Assembly: GCF_019669985.1 (NCBI RefSeq)
Contig: NZ_AP019782.1
Span: 156,001-220,000, forward strand
Length of the DNA: 64,000 nucleotides
Reading direction: 5' to 3'
DNA from: Methylogaea oryzae
Lineage (GTDB): Bacteria > Pseudomonadota > Gammaproteobacteria > Methylococcales > Methylococcaceae
Shown piece by piece: positions 34,648-44,248 of the stretch. The notes beneath the pieces were generated by a model. The model did not search any database. It was given only the letters and a program-made list of their open reading frames with translations, and was not told where the DNA came from. Made by a program: the position numbers and the translations under genes. Each line of letters begins with the position of its first letter. Position 1 is the first letter of the stretch.

Positions 34648-34652
34648 ATGCC

Positions 34653-34964
34653 ATGAGGAAGTTGTTTCTGTCTGCGTTGTTGATGGCCGGTTTGTTGAGC
34701 TCTGGCGTTTCCTTGGCCAGCGAAGAGTTGGCCAAGAGCAAAAATTGCCTGGGTTGCCACGCGGTGGATAAAGCGGGCATAGGCCCCGGCTTCAAACAGG
34801 TCGCCGCGAAGTACGCGGGCCAGGCCGGTGCCGACGCTCAGTTGGCGCAAAAAATCATCAAGGGGGGCGGCGGCGCTTGGGGCGGCATGGCGATGCCGCC
34901 GAATCCGAGCGTTTCCGAGGCCGATGCCAAAACGCTGGTGCATTGGATCCTGAGCCTGAAATAA
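34653..34964 (+). CDS. Small monohaem cytochrome c (c551-like)
   Basis: A 103-residue precursor with a Sec signal peptide (MRKLFLSALLMAGLLSSGVSLA) and a single class I haem c site C32-L-G-C35-H36. IGPGFKQVAAKYAG and the axial Met in WGGMAMPPNP (M81 likely) match the cytochrome c551/c552 family of periplasmic electron carriers. GGAGGT lies 7 bp before ATG 34653; an overlapping ATG at 34648 is out of frame. It sits between coaBC and dut, where a cytochrome is not usually found, and has its own structured leader, so it is probably regulated separately. Confidence 0.92.
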   Translation: MRKLFLSALLMAGLLSSGVSLASEELAKSKNCLGCHAVDKAGIGPGFKQVAAKYAGQAGADAQLAQKIIKGGGGAWGGMAMPPNPSVSEADAKTLVHWILSLK

Positions 34965-35230
34965 GGCGGTCGGTCGGCTGAGCCGTGGCCGACGGATTAG
35001 ACGTTTAATTCGTCGGCCGCGCTCGTCATGTGCTGTGCCGAGACGGCGCCGAACCACAGAATATTCTCTTCGCCTCCCGGTTTTTCGTCCCCCACTGGAG
35101 CGTATGCGCCCGGCGAACCGAGTGGGCCCATCGTTGGACCGGCGCCCTCCGATAAGGAAAGGTGTCTCCGTTTGCAGGATAATGGGCGCAATCCGTTATT
35201 CATCAACGCCATCGGGGAGCCTAACCGAAC

Positions 35231-35686
35231 GTGCATACCATCCAGCTGAAAATCCTCGACGCCCGCCTGGGCAACGACATCCCTTTGCCCCATTACGCCA
35301 CTGCCGGTGCCGCTGGGCTGGACTTGCGCGCCTGCCTGGACGAGCCGCTGGTCCTGGCGCCGGGCGATACGCAGTTGATTCCCACCGGGCTCGCCATCCA
35401 TATCGGCGATCCCAACGTGGCGGCGGTGCTGTTGCCCCGTTCTGGACTGGGCCATAAACACGGCATCGTGCTGGGTAACCTGGTGGGATTGATCGACAGC
35501 GATTACCAGGGGCAGGTGTTCGTGTCCTGCTGGAATCGCGGCAAGGAGCCGTTCCGCATCGAGATCGGCGAGCGCATCGCCCAGATGGTGTTCGTGCCGG
35601 TGCTGCAAGTGGCGTTCGAGCAGGTGGCGTCCTTCGAGGAAAGCAGCCGCGCCGAAGGCGGCTTCGGCCATACCGGACGGCATTGA
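35231..35686 (+). CDS. dut: dUTP diphosphatase
   Basis: A 151-residue trimeric dUTPase that converts dUTP to dUMP. All five family motifs are visible: [44 protein letters not shown] and the C-terminal [10 protein letters not shown]. Translation begins at GTG 35231 with GGGGAG 11 bp upstream; no ATG fits the family N-terminus. The 266-bp gap after the cytochrome gene holds no gene I can support. Confidence 0.96.
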   Translation: MHTIQLKILDARLGNDIPLPHYATAGAAGLDLRACLDEPLVLAPGDTQLIPTGLAIHIGDPNVAAVLLPRSGLGHKHGIVLGNLVGLIDSDYQGQVFVSCWNRGKEPFRIEIGERIAQMVFVPVLQVAFEQVASFEESSRAEGGFGHTGRH

Positions 35687-35785
35687 CGCGGCGTTTGCAG
35701 AGGGCAGGCGTGCGCCATGATGGCGGTGCCTGCTTTCGAAAGGGCCGATGCCCTACCGTTTTCCTACGAACCCATTGCGGCCTGA

Positions 35786-37711
<1,926 letters not shown>

Positions 37712-37842
37712 GGGCGTGACGGTCCTGCGGTTGAATGGTGGTGCCGCGGTTTGCGGCGAATCCCGCACGAGAGCGCGGGTAAGGCAATTTATCGCCAGTC
37801 GTCGCCGGGTGCAACTGCGGCGGCGAGCGGCTCGCGTCGCGT

Positions 37843-38811
37843 TTAGCCCTGCAGCCGCAACCGCTCCAAGGCGCGATAGGGCTCTTCCAGCCAACGGGCC
37901 GACAACGCCAAAACCCGCTCGTCGGCGGCGGCGCGTTTTTCGGCGGTATCCGGCTGGAACATCAAGTGTTGTTGCTTCGAGTGGCGTTCGGTGGCGGCGC
38001 GCAGCGCGTCCTTGTCCGCCGCCGCCAAATCCACGCCGAAATGGCGCGCCAGCCGGCTTTCTAGTGCTTGCGGCAATTCGGCATAGTTCAGCAGCAGGCC
38101 GTCGCCGTGGCGTTCCATGGCCTGCCGCGCCGTGTCCAGGATGGTGGATAAGATCCACGCGCCGTGACCGAGCGGGTCGGTGTGCAGTTCGGCTGGCGCG
38201 GCCAGGCCGTGGGCATTCATCGAGCCGGGAACCAAATACAGCGCCGGCTGCCGTTGCTGGGACACCAGTACTTCCACCGGATCGCGATAGAGGAACGCCC
38301 ACGGCGTGCCGGGGAAAGCCGCCAGCAAGCGGTCGATGTGGCCGATATGCCAGCAGTCGGTCTTAAGGTACAGGTGGCGGTCGCTGTCCCTGCGCGGTTG
38401 TCCCATGGCTGCGAGCAGGGCGCGGAGATACTCCGCACCGTCGCCGCCGGTATAGGGCGTCAGCCATTGCAGCAAAGTGTCCACCGGCTCCGGTTCCGAC
38501 AGCACCACGCTGTCCGGCAGGGCCGCCAGCCATTGCGCCGCCAGGGTGGAGCCGCAGCGGCTCATGTGGAACACCATGCCCTTCAGCGGCAGGCCCGGGT
38601 GGGCGTGCGCCCGCTCCAACAGCAGCTCCAGCCCGCTTCGCCGACGGAATAGTTGGTTGAACGGTTTGGCCGCCAGCTTGTGCAGCGTGCCTTGGCAAAA
38701 CGGCTCGGTGTAGCGCTCGCCCCCCATGTAGCCCCATTCCACCGCCGCTACCCCGCCGCGACCCGACAGGAACATCGGCACCCAGCCCGCCAATGGGTCC
38801 ACGGCGCTCAC
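37843..38811 (-). CDS. Sulfotransferase-family protein
   Basis: A 322-residue protein from GTG 38811, whose GTGA overlaps the stop of the upstream Nif11-like gene, implying coupled translation. The PAPS-binding 5'-phosphosulfate loop is visible in VFHMSRCGSTLAAQWLA (about 82-98), and the 3'-phosphate motif in WAFLYRDPVEVLVSQQR. No signal peptide or TM helix, so a cytosolic enzyme. The fold is a nucleotide-dependent sulfotransferase; the acceptor (small molecule, glycan or peptide) is unknown. It is the last gene of a three-gene operon with an Asp/Asn beta-hydroxylase-like gene and the small Nif11-like gene. Confidence 0.8.
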   Translation of the reverse strand: MSAVDPLAGWVPMFLSGRGGVAAVEWGYMGGERYTEPFCQGTLHKLAAKPFNQLFRRRSGLELLLERAHAHPGLPLKGMVFHMSRCGSTLAAQWLAALPDSVVLSEPEPVDTLLQWLTPYTGGDGAEYLRALLAAMGQPRRDSDRHLYLKTDCWHIGHIDRLLAAFPGTPWAFLYRDPVEVLVSQQRQPALYLVPGSMNAHGLAAPAELHTDPLGHGAWILSTILDTARQAMERHGDGLLLNYAELPQALESRLARHFGVDLAAADKDALRAATERHSKQQHLMFQPDTAEKRAAADERVLALSARWLEEPYRALERLRLQG

Positions 38812-39023
38812 GGCACATTCCTTTCGAACCACGCCCGGCGGCCGGCCTGCATGGCTTGGCGCAAAGCGTCCTGGTCCGCCGGCGCGCCGATCCGCTCCGC
38901 CAGTCGCGACACGGCGTTTAAAAATTCGGCGGCGTCGTCCATGGCGAACAGGCGCGCGTGCAGGTCGGCATCGTTTTGTAGCGTTTGCAGCAGAAGGTCG
39001 ATGGGGGGCTGTGGCGAATGCAT
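38808..39023 (-). CDS. Small Nif11-like protein
   Basis: A 71-residue protein (IDLLLQTLQNDADLHARLF, then DAAEFLNAVSRLAERIGAPAD) with the L-x5-D-x2-L ... EFL-x-A pattern of the Nif11 domain, which serves as leader peptide for some ribosomally made peptides and also occurs as a stand-alone domain. No Cys- or Gly-rich core peptide is present after it (it ends AWFERNVP), so a precursor role is not shown. No clear ribosome site precedes ATG 39023. It lies between and is probably co-translated with enzymes that could hydroxylate and sulfate a substrate. Confidence 0.6.
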   Translation of the reverse strand: MHSPQPPIDLLLQTLQNDADLHARLFAMDDAAEFLNAVSRLAERIGAPADQDALRQAMQAGRRAWFERNVP

Positions 39024-39086
39024 AAACGGTTTGGTCTGTCAGCGTTGGTCGGAATGGAAGGAGGTATGCCGCCGGCGTCGGCTGCG

Positions 39087-39674
39087 TTAGTGGGGTTGCG
39101 CCAGCAACTGCCGGAGCCAATCGTCCGCCTTGCAGTCCAGCACCAGATGCACCCGTTCGGTTTCGCCCCGGTTGGCGAAGCTGTGGGGGCGGTTGAAGTC
39201 GGCATACCAGCATTCGCCCGCCGCCCAATGTTGCTCGGTGCCGTCGATGCGGCAGGTTACGCCGGGGTTGGTGGACACCACCACGTGGAGGCGCGCCTCG
39301 CCGTAATCCAGGCCCAGCATGGGGTCGCGATGTTCTTTGATGAGCGCTCCCGGCCCCAGCCGCAGCAGCCGCACCGACAGCAGCGGGCAGCGGAACGTTC
39401 CCAGCACTTCGCGAAAATAGCCGCAGCCTTCCAGTAGGCGCGTGTCCGCCCAGGTTTCGGCGCCGGGGTCGGAATAGATGGCGAGGGGGCTGTCGGGCGA
39501 GGCGCGCAACGCGGCGCCGCTCCAATCGCCCTCGTAAACCCCCGTATTGAAATGGGGCGTCCACTCCCTTGCGTCGACCGCGGAAAGATCGTCCGCCAAT
39601 CGCCGAGGATCGAAATCCATCGGCAAGCGCAGGAAAGCGGGGTGGGGCGGCTCGGGAGCCGTCGGAATCGCCAT
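39087..39674 (-). CDS. Aspartyl/asparaginyl beta-hydroxylase-like dioxygenase
   Basis: A 195-residue Fe(II)/2-oxoglutarate enzyme. The metal site is IKEHRDPMLGLDYG (His-x-Asp) and RPHSFANRGETERVHLV (second His and the oxoglutarate-binding Arg). Flanking sequence VRLLRLGPGALIKEHRD and LHVVVSTNPGVTCRIDG matches the Asp/Asn beta-hydroxylase family. GGAG lies 6 bp before ATG 39674. It is the first gene of the minus-strand operon with the Nif11-like protein and the sulfotransferase; substrate unknown. Confidence 0.85.
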   Translation of the reverse strand: MAIPTAPEPPHPAFLRLPMDFDPRRLADDLSAVDAREWTPHFNTGVYEGDWSGAALRASPDSPLAIYSDPGAETWADTRLLEGCGYFREVLGTFRCPLLSVRLLRLGPGALIKEHRDPMLGLDYGEARLHVVVSTNPGVTCRIDGTEQHWAAGECWYADFNRPHSFANRGETERVHLVLDCKADDWLRQLLAQPH

Positions 39675-40214
39675 GCAAACTCCGTTTCGTTGTCGGTTGC
39701 GAGATATTGTCGCTGGAAAGAAAGGCTTGGCAAAGTGCGTTGTCGCGGTTTGGGCGCATGCGATTTGTCGGGGGCGTTATAGCGCCGGTCGATTTTCGCA
39801 AGGGAGGTATAAAAGTGCGGCGGCGGGGTTTCTAATACTTAATTGTACCGCCTTGGTTTTTTGGGTTTTGTGTTGTCGTTGTAGGCGGTGCTTTTCTTTG
39901 AAAGCGTTTTGTCTATGGCCGGCTTCTCCAGTATTTGTAATCTTTGGATGACGCCGTGTAATCCCAGGCTTACACAGCGGTAAGCCTGGGATTACTTTTG
40001 TCGCAAATTCTCCTTTGAAACCCCGTTTTGGCATATCGCGTCGATGTGGGATGTTGTGTATGCTTTTTCCGCCCGTCTTTCCTGGCTTCGATGCCTGAAT
40101 GGCGGGTGTATTTGGGTTTTGATCGGCGAAACGGGGAAGGAGGGTGTGGGTAAAACCGCTTCATCGGATTTGTTTCGGCTTGCATTTTTTATTTGAATCG
40201 GAAAGGGGGTAGCC
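39675..40214. other. Long AT-richer divergent intergenic region
   Basis: This 540-bp gap separates the divergently starting hydroxylase and tail-collar genes. It is clearly richer in T than its surroundings (T-rich around 39850-39930). It contains a perfect 16-bp hairpin at 39958-39995 and a weaker stem at about 40069-40105 (CCGCC/GGCGG). No protein-like ORF is evident. It should hold both promoters and might encode a small RNA. Confidence 0.55.
39958..40000 (+). terminator. Perfect 16-bp hairpin followed by TTTT
   Basis: GTAATCCCAGGCTTAC (39958-39973), a 6-base loop ACAGCG and the exact reverse complement (39980-39995), followed by TTTTG. It has the form of an intrinsic terminator but lies between two divergent gene starts, so it ends no annotated gene. 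A small RNA transcribed rightward from about 39750-39950 would explain it. Confidence 0.6.
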
Positions 40215-40769
40215 GTGTCAGACTATTTTATCGGCGAAATTCGCATGTTCGGTTTCGACTTTGCGCCGGCCCATTGGGCCCTCTGCCAAGGTCAGACGAT
40301 GGGAATTCAACAGAATACGGCCTTGTATGCGCTGCTTGGAACCCAGTTCGGCGGCAACGGCCAGACCACCTTCGGTCTGCCCGACTTGCGCGGGCGGGTG
40401 CCGTTGGCCATGGGGGTGTCGCCCGTCAGCGGCAACGTTTACCAGCAGGGGGTGTCCTATGTCGGCGGCACCGAAGCGGTGACGCTCGCCATCAACCAAA
40501 TACCGAGCCATAGCCACGCGGTCAAAGCTCTGTCGGCGCAGGGCAGCGTTGCTCAGCCCGCCGACGCCATTGTCTCTTCCGTCAAGCCGGCTGGATCACC
40601 CGCCGTGGCTCCTCCTCTTTATGGCGCTTTCAGCGGTACGCCGGCGGTGCAGGCGCTCAATAGCGGAACCGTTTCTGGGCAAGGGGGTGGGGCGCATCCC
40701 AATATGCAGCCGTTCGCGGTGCTCAATTTCTGTATTGCGCTCAACGGCATATTCCCGGCGCGCAACTAA
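40215..40769 (+). CDS. Tail-collar / microcystin-dependent-like protein 1
   Basis: A 184-residue protein opening MSDYFIGEIRMFGFDFAPAH, then WALCQGQTMGIQQNTALYALLGTQFGGNGQTTFGLPDLRGRVP, the standard phage tail-collar domain also found in microcystin-dependent protein MdpB. The C-terminus HPNMQPFAVLNFCIALNGIFP is the matching end block. GTG 40215 has AAAGGGGG upstream. No other tail, capsid or terminase gene is nearby, so this is not a prophage remnant in the usual sense. First of three tandem paralogues. Confidence 0.88.
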   Translation: MSDYFIGEIRMFGFDFAPAHWALCQGQTMGIQQNTALYALLGTQFGGNGQTTFGLPDLRGRVPLAMGVSPVSGNVYQQGVSYVGGTEAVTLAINQIPSHSHAVKALSAQGSVAQPADAIVSSVKPAGSPAVAPPLYGAFSGTPAVQALNSGTVSGQGGGAHPNMQPFAVLNFCIALNGIFPARN

Positions 40770-40819
40770 ACGGGGCAGGCGTTCCTGTCGGTTTTTCCCC
40801 AACTTCATAGGTAAGCACG

Positions 40820-41362
40820 ATGCAAAATTATCTCGGCGAAATTCGCCTGTTTGCGGGGGACTACGCCCCGGACCAATGGCTGCTGTGCCAAGGCCAGCTC
40901 CTCAGCATATCCACGTACCAAGCGTTGTACTCCCTGCTCGGCACCACTTACGGGGGCGACGGCGTAAGCACCTTTGCCCTGCCGGACCTGCGCGGGCGCG
41001 TCCCTGTCGGCCAAGGCCAGGGCACGGGCCTGACCGCGCGCGTTGTGGGCCAGACCGGCGGCAGCGAAACCGTTGTTCTGACCAATGCGCAGTTGCCAGC
41101 CCATAACCATGCCTTCAACACCCTGGCCTCGGACGCTACCGACAACGCCCTGCCCGCAGGCAGCAGCAATATGGCTTTTGCCCGAGCAGTGGGTAACACC
41201 AAGGAATATCTCAGCAACACTGCGGCCTCTCCCACCGTTAGCACTCTGGACGCGGTGACATACGGCTCGACCGGTGGCAGTCAGCCCCATAACAACGTCA
41301 TGCCGTCCATGGCTTTGAGCTACATCATCGCCACCTTCGGCATCTATCCGCAACGCGCCTAA
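40820..41362 (+). CDS. Tail-collar / microcystin-dependent-like protein 2
   Basis: A 180-residue paralogue of the preceding gene with the same frame: NYLGEIRLFAGDYAPDQWLL and CQGQLLSISTYQALYSLLGTTYGGDG at the start, LPDLRGRVPVGQG, TNAQLPAHNHAF, and the end block NNVMPSMALSYIIATFGIYP. The central region (residues 95-150) differs most among the three copies, as expected for a variable loop. It lies 50 bp downstream of copy 1 and 26 bp upstream of copy 3. Confidence 0.88.
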   Translation: MQNYLGEIRLFAGDYAPDQWLLCQGQLLSISTYQALYSLLGTTYGGDGVSTFALPDLRGRVPVGQGQGTGLTARVVGQTGGSETVVLTNAQLPAHNHAFNTLASDATDNALPAGSSNMAFARAVGNTKEYLSNTAASPTVSTLDAVTYGSTGGSQPHNNVMPSMALSYIIATFGIYPQRA

Positions 41363-41388
41363 CCGGCCGATAATCGAGGAGTTTCATC

Positions 41389-41961
41389 ATGGCAGACAGT
41401 TTCACCGGGGAAGTCCGTATCCTCCCTTATACCTACACGCCCATGGACTGGGCCCTGTGTAACGGCCAACAAATGCCGATCAACCAATACCAGGCGCTGT
41501 ATGCGGTTATCGGCGCCGCCTACGGCGGGGACGGGCAAAACTATTTCAACCTGCCCAATTTGCAAGGCCAAGTGCCCATGGGCACCGGCACAGGCCCAGG
41601 CCTCACGCCCCGCCTCATCGGCAAGCGGGTGGGCGCCGAGACGGTAACGCTTACCACCGGGGAAATGGCCGCCCATACCCATACCGTGACCACGAAGACC
41701 GTGGGGCCTGCGGGGTTCGGTAGCATGCTTGGAACACCGGCCAGCGATTCTTGGCTGGCGCGGCCGGTCAGCATCTCGGCATCTGGCAACGTTCCCTACA
41801 GCGCTTACACCGCTTCCGGCGTTCCCGACGTAACCCTGGCGGCCCAGACCTTCGGCGCCGCCGGCGGTGCTCCCGTTCAGCCCCACGAAAACCGCCAACC
41901 CTACCTGCCCTTGCGGTTCTGCATTTCGCTGAACGGCAATTTCCCGGTCAGGCCGGCATAA
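41389..41961 (+). CDS. Tail-collar / microcystin-dependent-like protein 3
   Basis: A 190-residue third paralogue: FTGEVRILPYTYTPMDWALC, NGQQMPINQYQALYAVIGAAYGGDGQ-type block, LPNLQGQVPMGTGTGPG, TTGEMAAHTHTV and the end block ENRQPYLPLRFCISLNGNFP. GAGGAG precedes ATG 41389. The GNAT gene begins 3 bp after its stop, so the tail-collar trio and GNAT are very likely one transcript. Confidence 0.88.
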   Translation: MADSFTGEVRILPYTYTPMDWALCNGQQMPINQYQALYAVIGAAYGGDGQNYFNLPNLQGQVPMGTGTGPGLTPRLIGKRVGAETVTLTTGEMAAHTHTVTTKTVGPAGFGSMLGTPASDSWLARPVSISASGNVPYSAYTASGVPDVTLAAQTFGAAGGAPVQPHENRQPYLPLRFCISLNGNFPVRPA

Positions 41962-41964
41962 TCC

Positions 41965-42492
41965 GTGGGCAAAACCGATTCGGTTCAGCGTTACGCGCCG
42001 CCGGCCGGGCTCGCGGCGCGCGGCTGCGCGTTGCGCGCCGAAGCGGCGGCGGACCGGCCGTTTTTGGAGCATTTGTATACCGCGGTGCGTTGGCCGGAGT
42101 TGGAGCCGAGCGGCTGGCCGGAGGAGGCCAAGCTCGGCTTCCTTCGCCAGCAATACGCCCTGCAGGACCGGCATTACGCCTTACACTATGCGGCCGGAGA
42201 GTTCTTGATCCTGGAACGGGACGGCGTGCCGGTGGGCCGGCTGTACTTACATCGCGACGCCGGCGACATTCGCATCGTCGATATTTCGCTGCTGCCGGAG
42301 GTGCGCGGCCAGGGATTGGGTACCCTATTGCTGCAAGGCGTGGGCGCGGAGGCCGTGGCGGCGGGGCAAACGGTCAGCATCCACGTGGAGAAGTTCAACC
42401 CGGCGCAATCGCTGTACCGCCGCCTGGGTTTCAAGGAAATCGGCGACAGCGGCCCCTATTGGCTGATGGAGTGGCGGCCGGGCGAGCCGTAG
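41965..42492 (+). CDS. GNAT N-acetyltransferase
   Basis: A 175-residue acetyltransferase with the acetyl-CoA pyrophosphate loop LLPEVRGQGLGTLLLQ (about 110-125) and a C-terminal NPAQSLYRRLGFKEIGDSGPYWLMEW. Start is GTG 41965, 3 bp after the third tail-collar gene. Substrate unknown; the genomic setting suggests modification of a product of this locus, but that is inference. Confidence 0.85.
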   Translation: MGKTDSVQRYAPPAGLAARGCALRAEAAADRPFLEHLYTAVRWPELEPSGWPEEAKLGFLRQQYALQDRHYALHYAAGEFLILERDGVPVGRLYLHRDAGDIRIVDISLLPEVRGQGLGTLLLQGVGAEAVAAGQTVSIHVEKFNPAQSLYRRLGFKEIGDSGPYWLMEWRPGEP

Positions 42493-42551
42493 GCAGGGCC
42501 CGGTCGATCCCGGCCAAACCGAACGCAACCATTTCGTATCGCATCCTATTC

Positions 42552-42845
42552 ATGACGACGACCCTCGATTTTTTTACGCCCCATCTCGACACCGTCTTTA
42601 CCGCGGTGTTGGATGGCGACTTATTGTTTCCCCTGACTTTGTTCGAGGCCGGCGCGCTGCCGTCCCATCCCTATCCGGGCCAAGTCCGCGCGCCTTTCCA
42701 GCTAAGGTTTCGCGGCGAAAACACGATTTTCCTGCATCAACGCATCCATCGCCTCCGGCACGAAGCGTTGGGCGAGCTGGAGATTTTTCTGGTGCCCATC
42801 GGCGAAGAGGCCGGCCGGTTCATCTATCAAGCCGTTTACAACTGA
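42552..42845 (+). CDS. Small protein, probable DUF6916 family
   Basis: A 97-residue protein from ATG 42552 (MTTTLDFFTPHLDTVFTAVL). It is beta-rich, with PFQLRFRGENTIFLHQRIHRLRHEALGELEIFLVP and terminal GRFIYQAVYN. This matches my memory of DUF6916, a small family encoded beside tail-collar genes. The frame is open far upstream, but that part is out-of-register shadow of the GNAT gene. Function unknown. Confidence 0.65.
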   Translation: MTTTLDFFTPHLDTVFTAVLDGDLLFPLTLFEAGALPSHPYPGQVRAPFQLRFRGENTIFLHQRIHRLRHEALGELEIFLVPIGEEAGRFIYQAVYN

Positions 42846-42907
42846 GCCGATAACCCGGATCGATCGTTTTCGCCGTTCGCCGGCGTCTCTACCGCTAGGA
42901 AATCCCC

Positions 42908-44035
42908 ATGGCCGAAGTCGGCATGAAAAACGTCGTCGCCCAAGAACAGGCCGGCAAGCCCACCCTGCATGCCTCGCCGCAGCTGGGGGCTTGGCTGCAA
43001 GCGGTGGGGGGCAGCCTGGCCTTTACCACTTACCAGTCCGGCCGGTTGTTTTTGCTGTCCCCGGCGGACGACGGCCAAACCCTGGCCCTGGAGCGCATCC
43101 TGGGCAGCGCCATGGGCCTGGCGGTGGGGGCGGATTATCTTTGGGTGGCCAACCAGCAGCAGATTTGGCGTTTTGCCGATACCGGGCCGCGCGAGTTGGG
43201 TGGGCGGCACTATGACGCCGTTTACCTGCCGCGTCAGGGGTATTTACTCGGCGGCTGCGACGCCCACGACATTCTGGCCGATGTGCAATTTCTCGGTCGG
43301 CGCCATGAGCTGCTGTTCGTCAATACCCGCTTTAGCTGTATCGCCGCCCTGGACGCGCACTACAACTTTCGTCCGGTGTGGAGGCCGGGTTTTATTTCCG
43401 CGCTGGCGCCGGAAGACCGCTGCCATCTGAACGGCATGGGGCAGCGCGACGGCGAGCTGGCCTTCGCCACCCTGTGCGGACGCTACGATACGGCCATGGG
43501 TTGGCGCGAGATGAAAAGCGGCGGCGGCTGCGTCGTCGATGTGCCCAGCGGTGAAACGCTGTGTTCCGGTTTGTCCATGCCCCATTCGCCCCGTTGGCAC
43601 GACGGCAAGCTGTGGCTGCTCAACTCCGGCGACGGCGATCTCGGTTATGTGGATGCCGCCGGCCGCTTCAACAGCGTCTACCAGTGCCCCGGTTTCGCCC
43701 GTGGTCTGTGCTTCGTGGATGGCTATGCCGTTGTCGGCCTATCCAAGCTTAGGCCGAATACCTTTGCTTCCGGCCTGAACATCAAAGAGCGGCTGGAGTC
43801 GCAGAATATCCGGGAAACCTGCGGTTTGTTGGTTATCGATCCCCGTTCCGGCAAATCGGTGCATTGGTTGACCCTGGAAGGCCCGGTAACCGAATTGTAC
43901 GACGTGGCGTTTTTGCCGGGGACAACCAAACCTTATACGCCGGGGTTCAGCGAGCCGGATTTGCACCGGGCATTGTTTCGTTTGCCGGAAACCGAGTTCG
44001 CCGTATCTTTGTCGGAATGCCCGCCGGGGGAGTGA
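42908..44035 (+). CDS. TIGR03032 / DUF4915-like protein
   Basis: A 375-residue beta-propeller-like protein. Repeating blocks end in strand-turn motifs: SGRLFLLSP, ADYLWVANQQQIWRF, RHELLFVNTRFSCIAALD, FRPVWRPGFISALAPEDRCHLNGM, DGKLWLLNSGDGDLGYVD, PGFARGLCFVDGYAVVGLSK. This pattern is that of TIGR03032 (DUF4915), a family often encoded with tetratricopeptide, sulfotransferase or repeat proteins. No signal peptide. It directly precedes the giant repeat-protein gene, with a 213-bp gap that contains a TATACT box at 44156-44161 but no good -35. Confidence 0.75.
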   Translation: MAEVGMKNVVAQEQAGKPTLHASPQLGAWLQAVGGSLAFTTYQSGRLFLLSPADDGQTLALERILGSAMGLAVGADYLWVANQQQIWRFADTGPRELGGRHYDAVYLPRQGYLLGGCDAHDILADVQFLGRRHELLFVNTRFSCIAALDAHYNFRPVWRPGFISALAPEDRCHLNGMGQRDGELAFATLCGRYDTAMGWREMKSGGGCVVDVPSGETLCSGLSMPHSPRWHDGKLWLLNSGDGDLGYVDAAGRFNSVYQCPGFARGLCFVDGYAVVGLSKLRPNTFASGLNIKERLESQNIRETCGLLVIDPRSGKSVHWLTLEGPVTELYDVAFLPGTTKPYTPGFSEPDLHRALFRLPETEFAVSLSECPPGE

Positions 44036-44248
44036 GCGAATGCCCGGGCATATTCAGCAACGGTGTTATATGCCTTTGGTATTTCGCGGACTGGAAGGGA
44101 TTGTGAACCGCGGCGAGGGGCGTAACATGGCCGTAGCCGCAATACCGTTGCGCCTTATACTAGACTGAACGGATCGCGCAACGGGCATATCCCCTTGCGG
44201 TTAATGTGGAATAGAGCGAAAGCGAAGGATACTTGAAGGAGACGCGCC

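Noticed and set aside
38812..39801. Upstream extension of the sulfotransferase frame
   Set aside because: The first 330 codons are Arg/Pro-rich shadow over the Nif11-like and hydroxylase genes; the GTG at 38811 overlaps the upstream stop as in coupled genes.
40215..41961. Prophage tail region
   Set aside because: The tail-collar genes are not accompanied by capsid, terminase, portal, tail tube or integrase genes; such domains also occur in bacterial non-phage loci.
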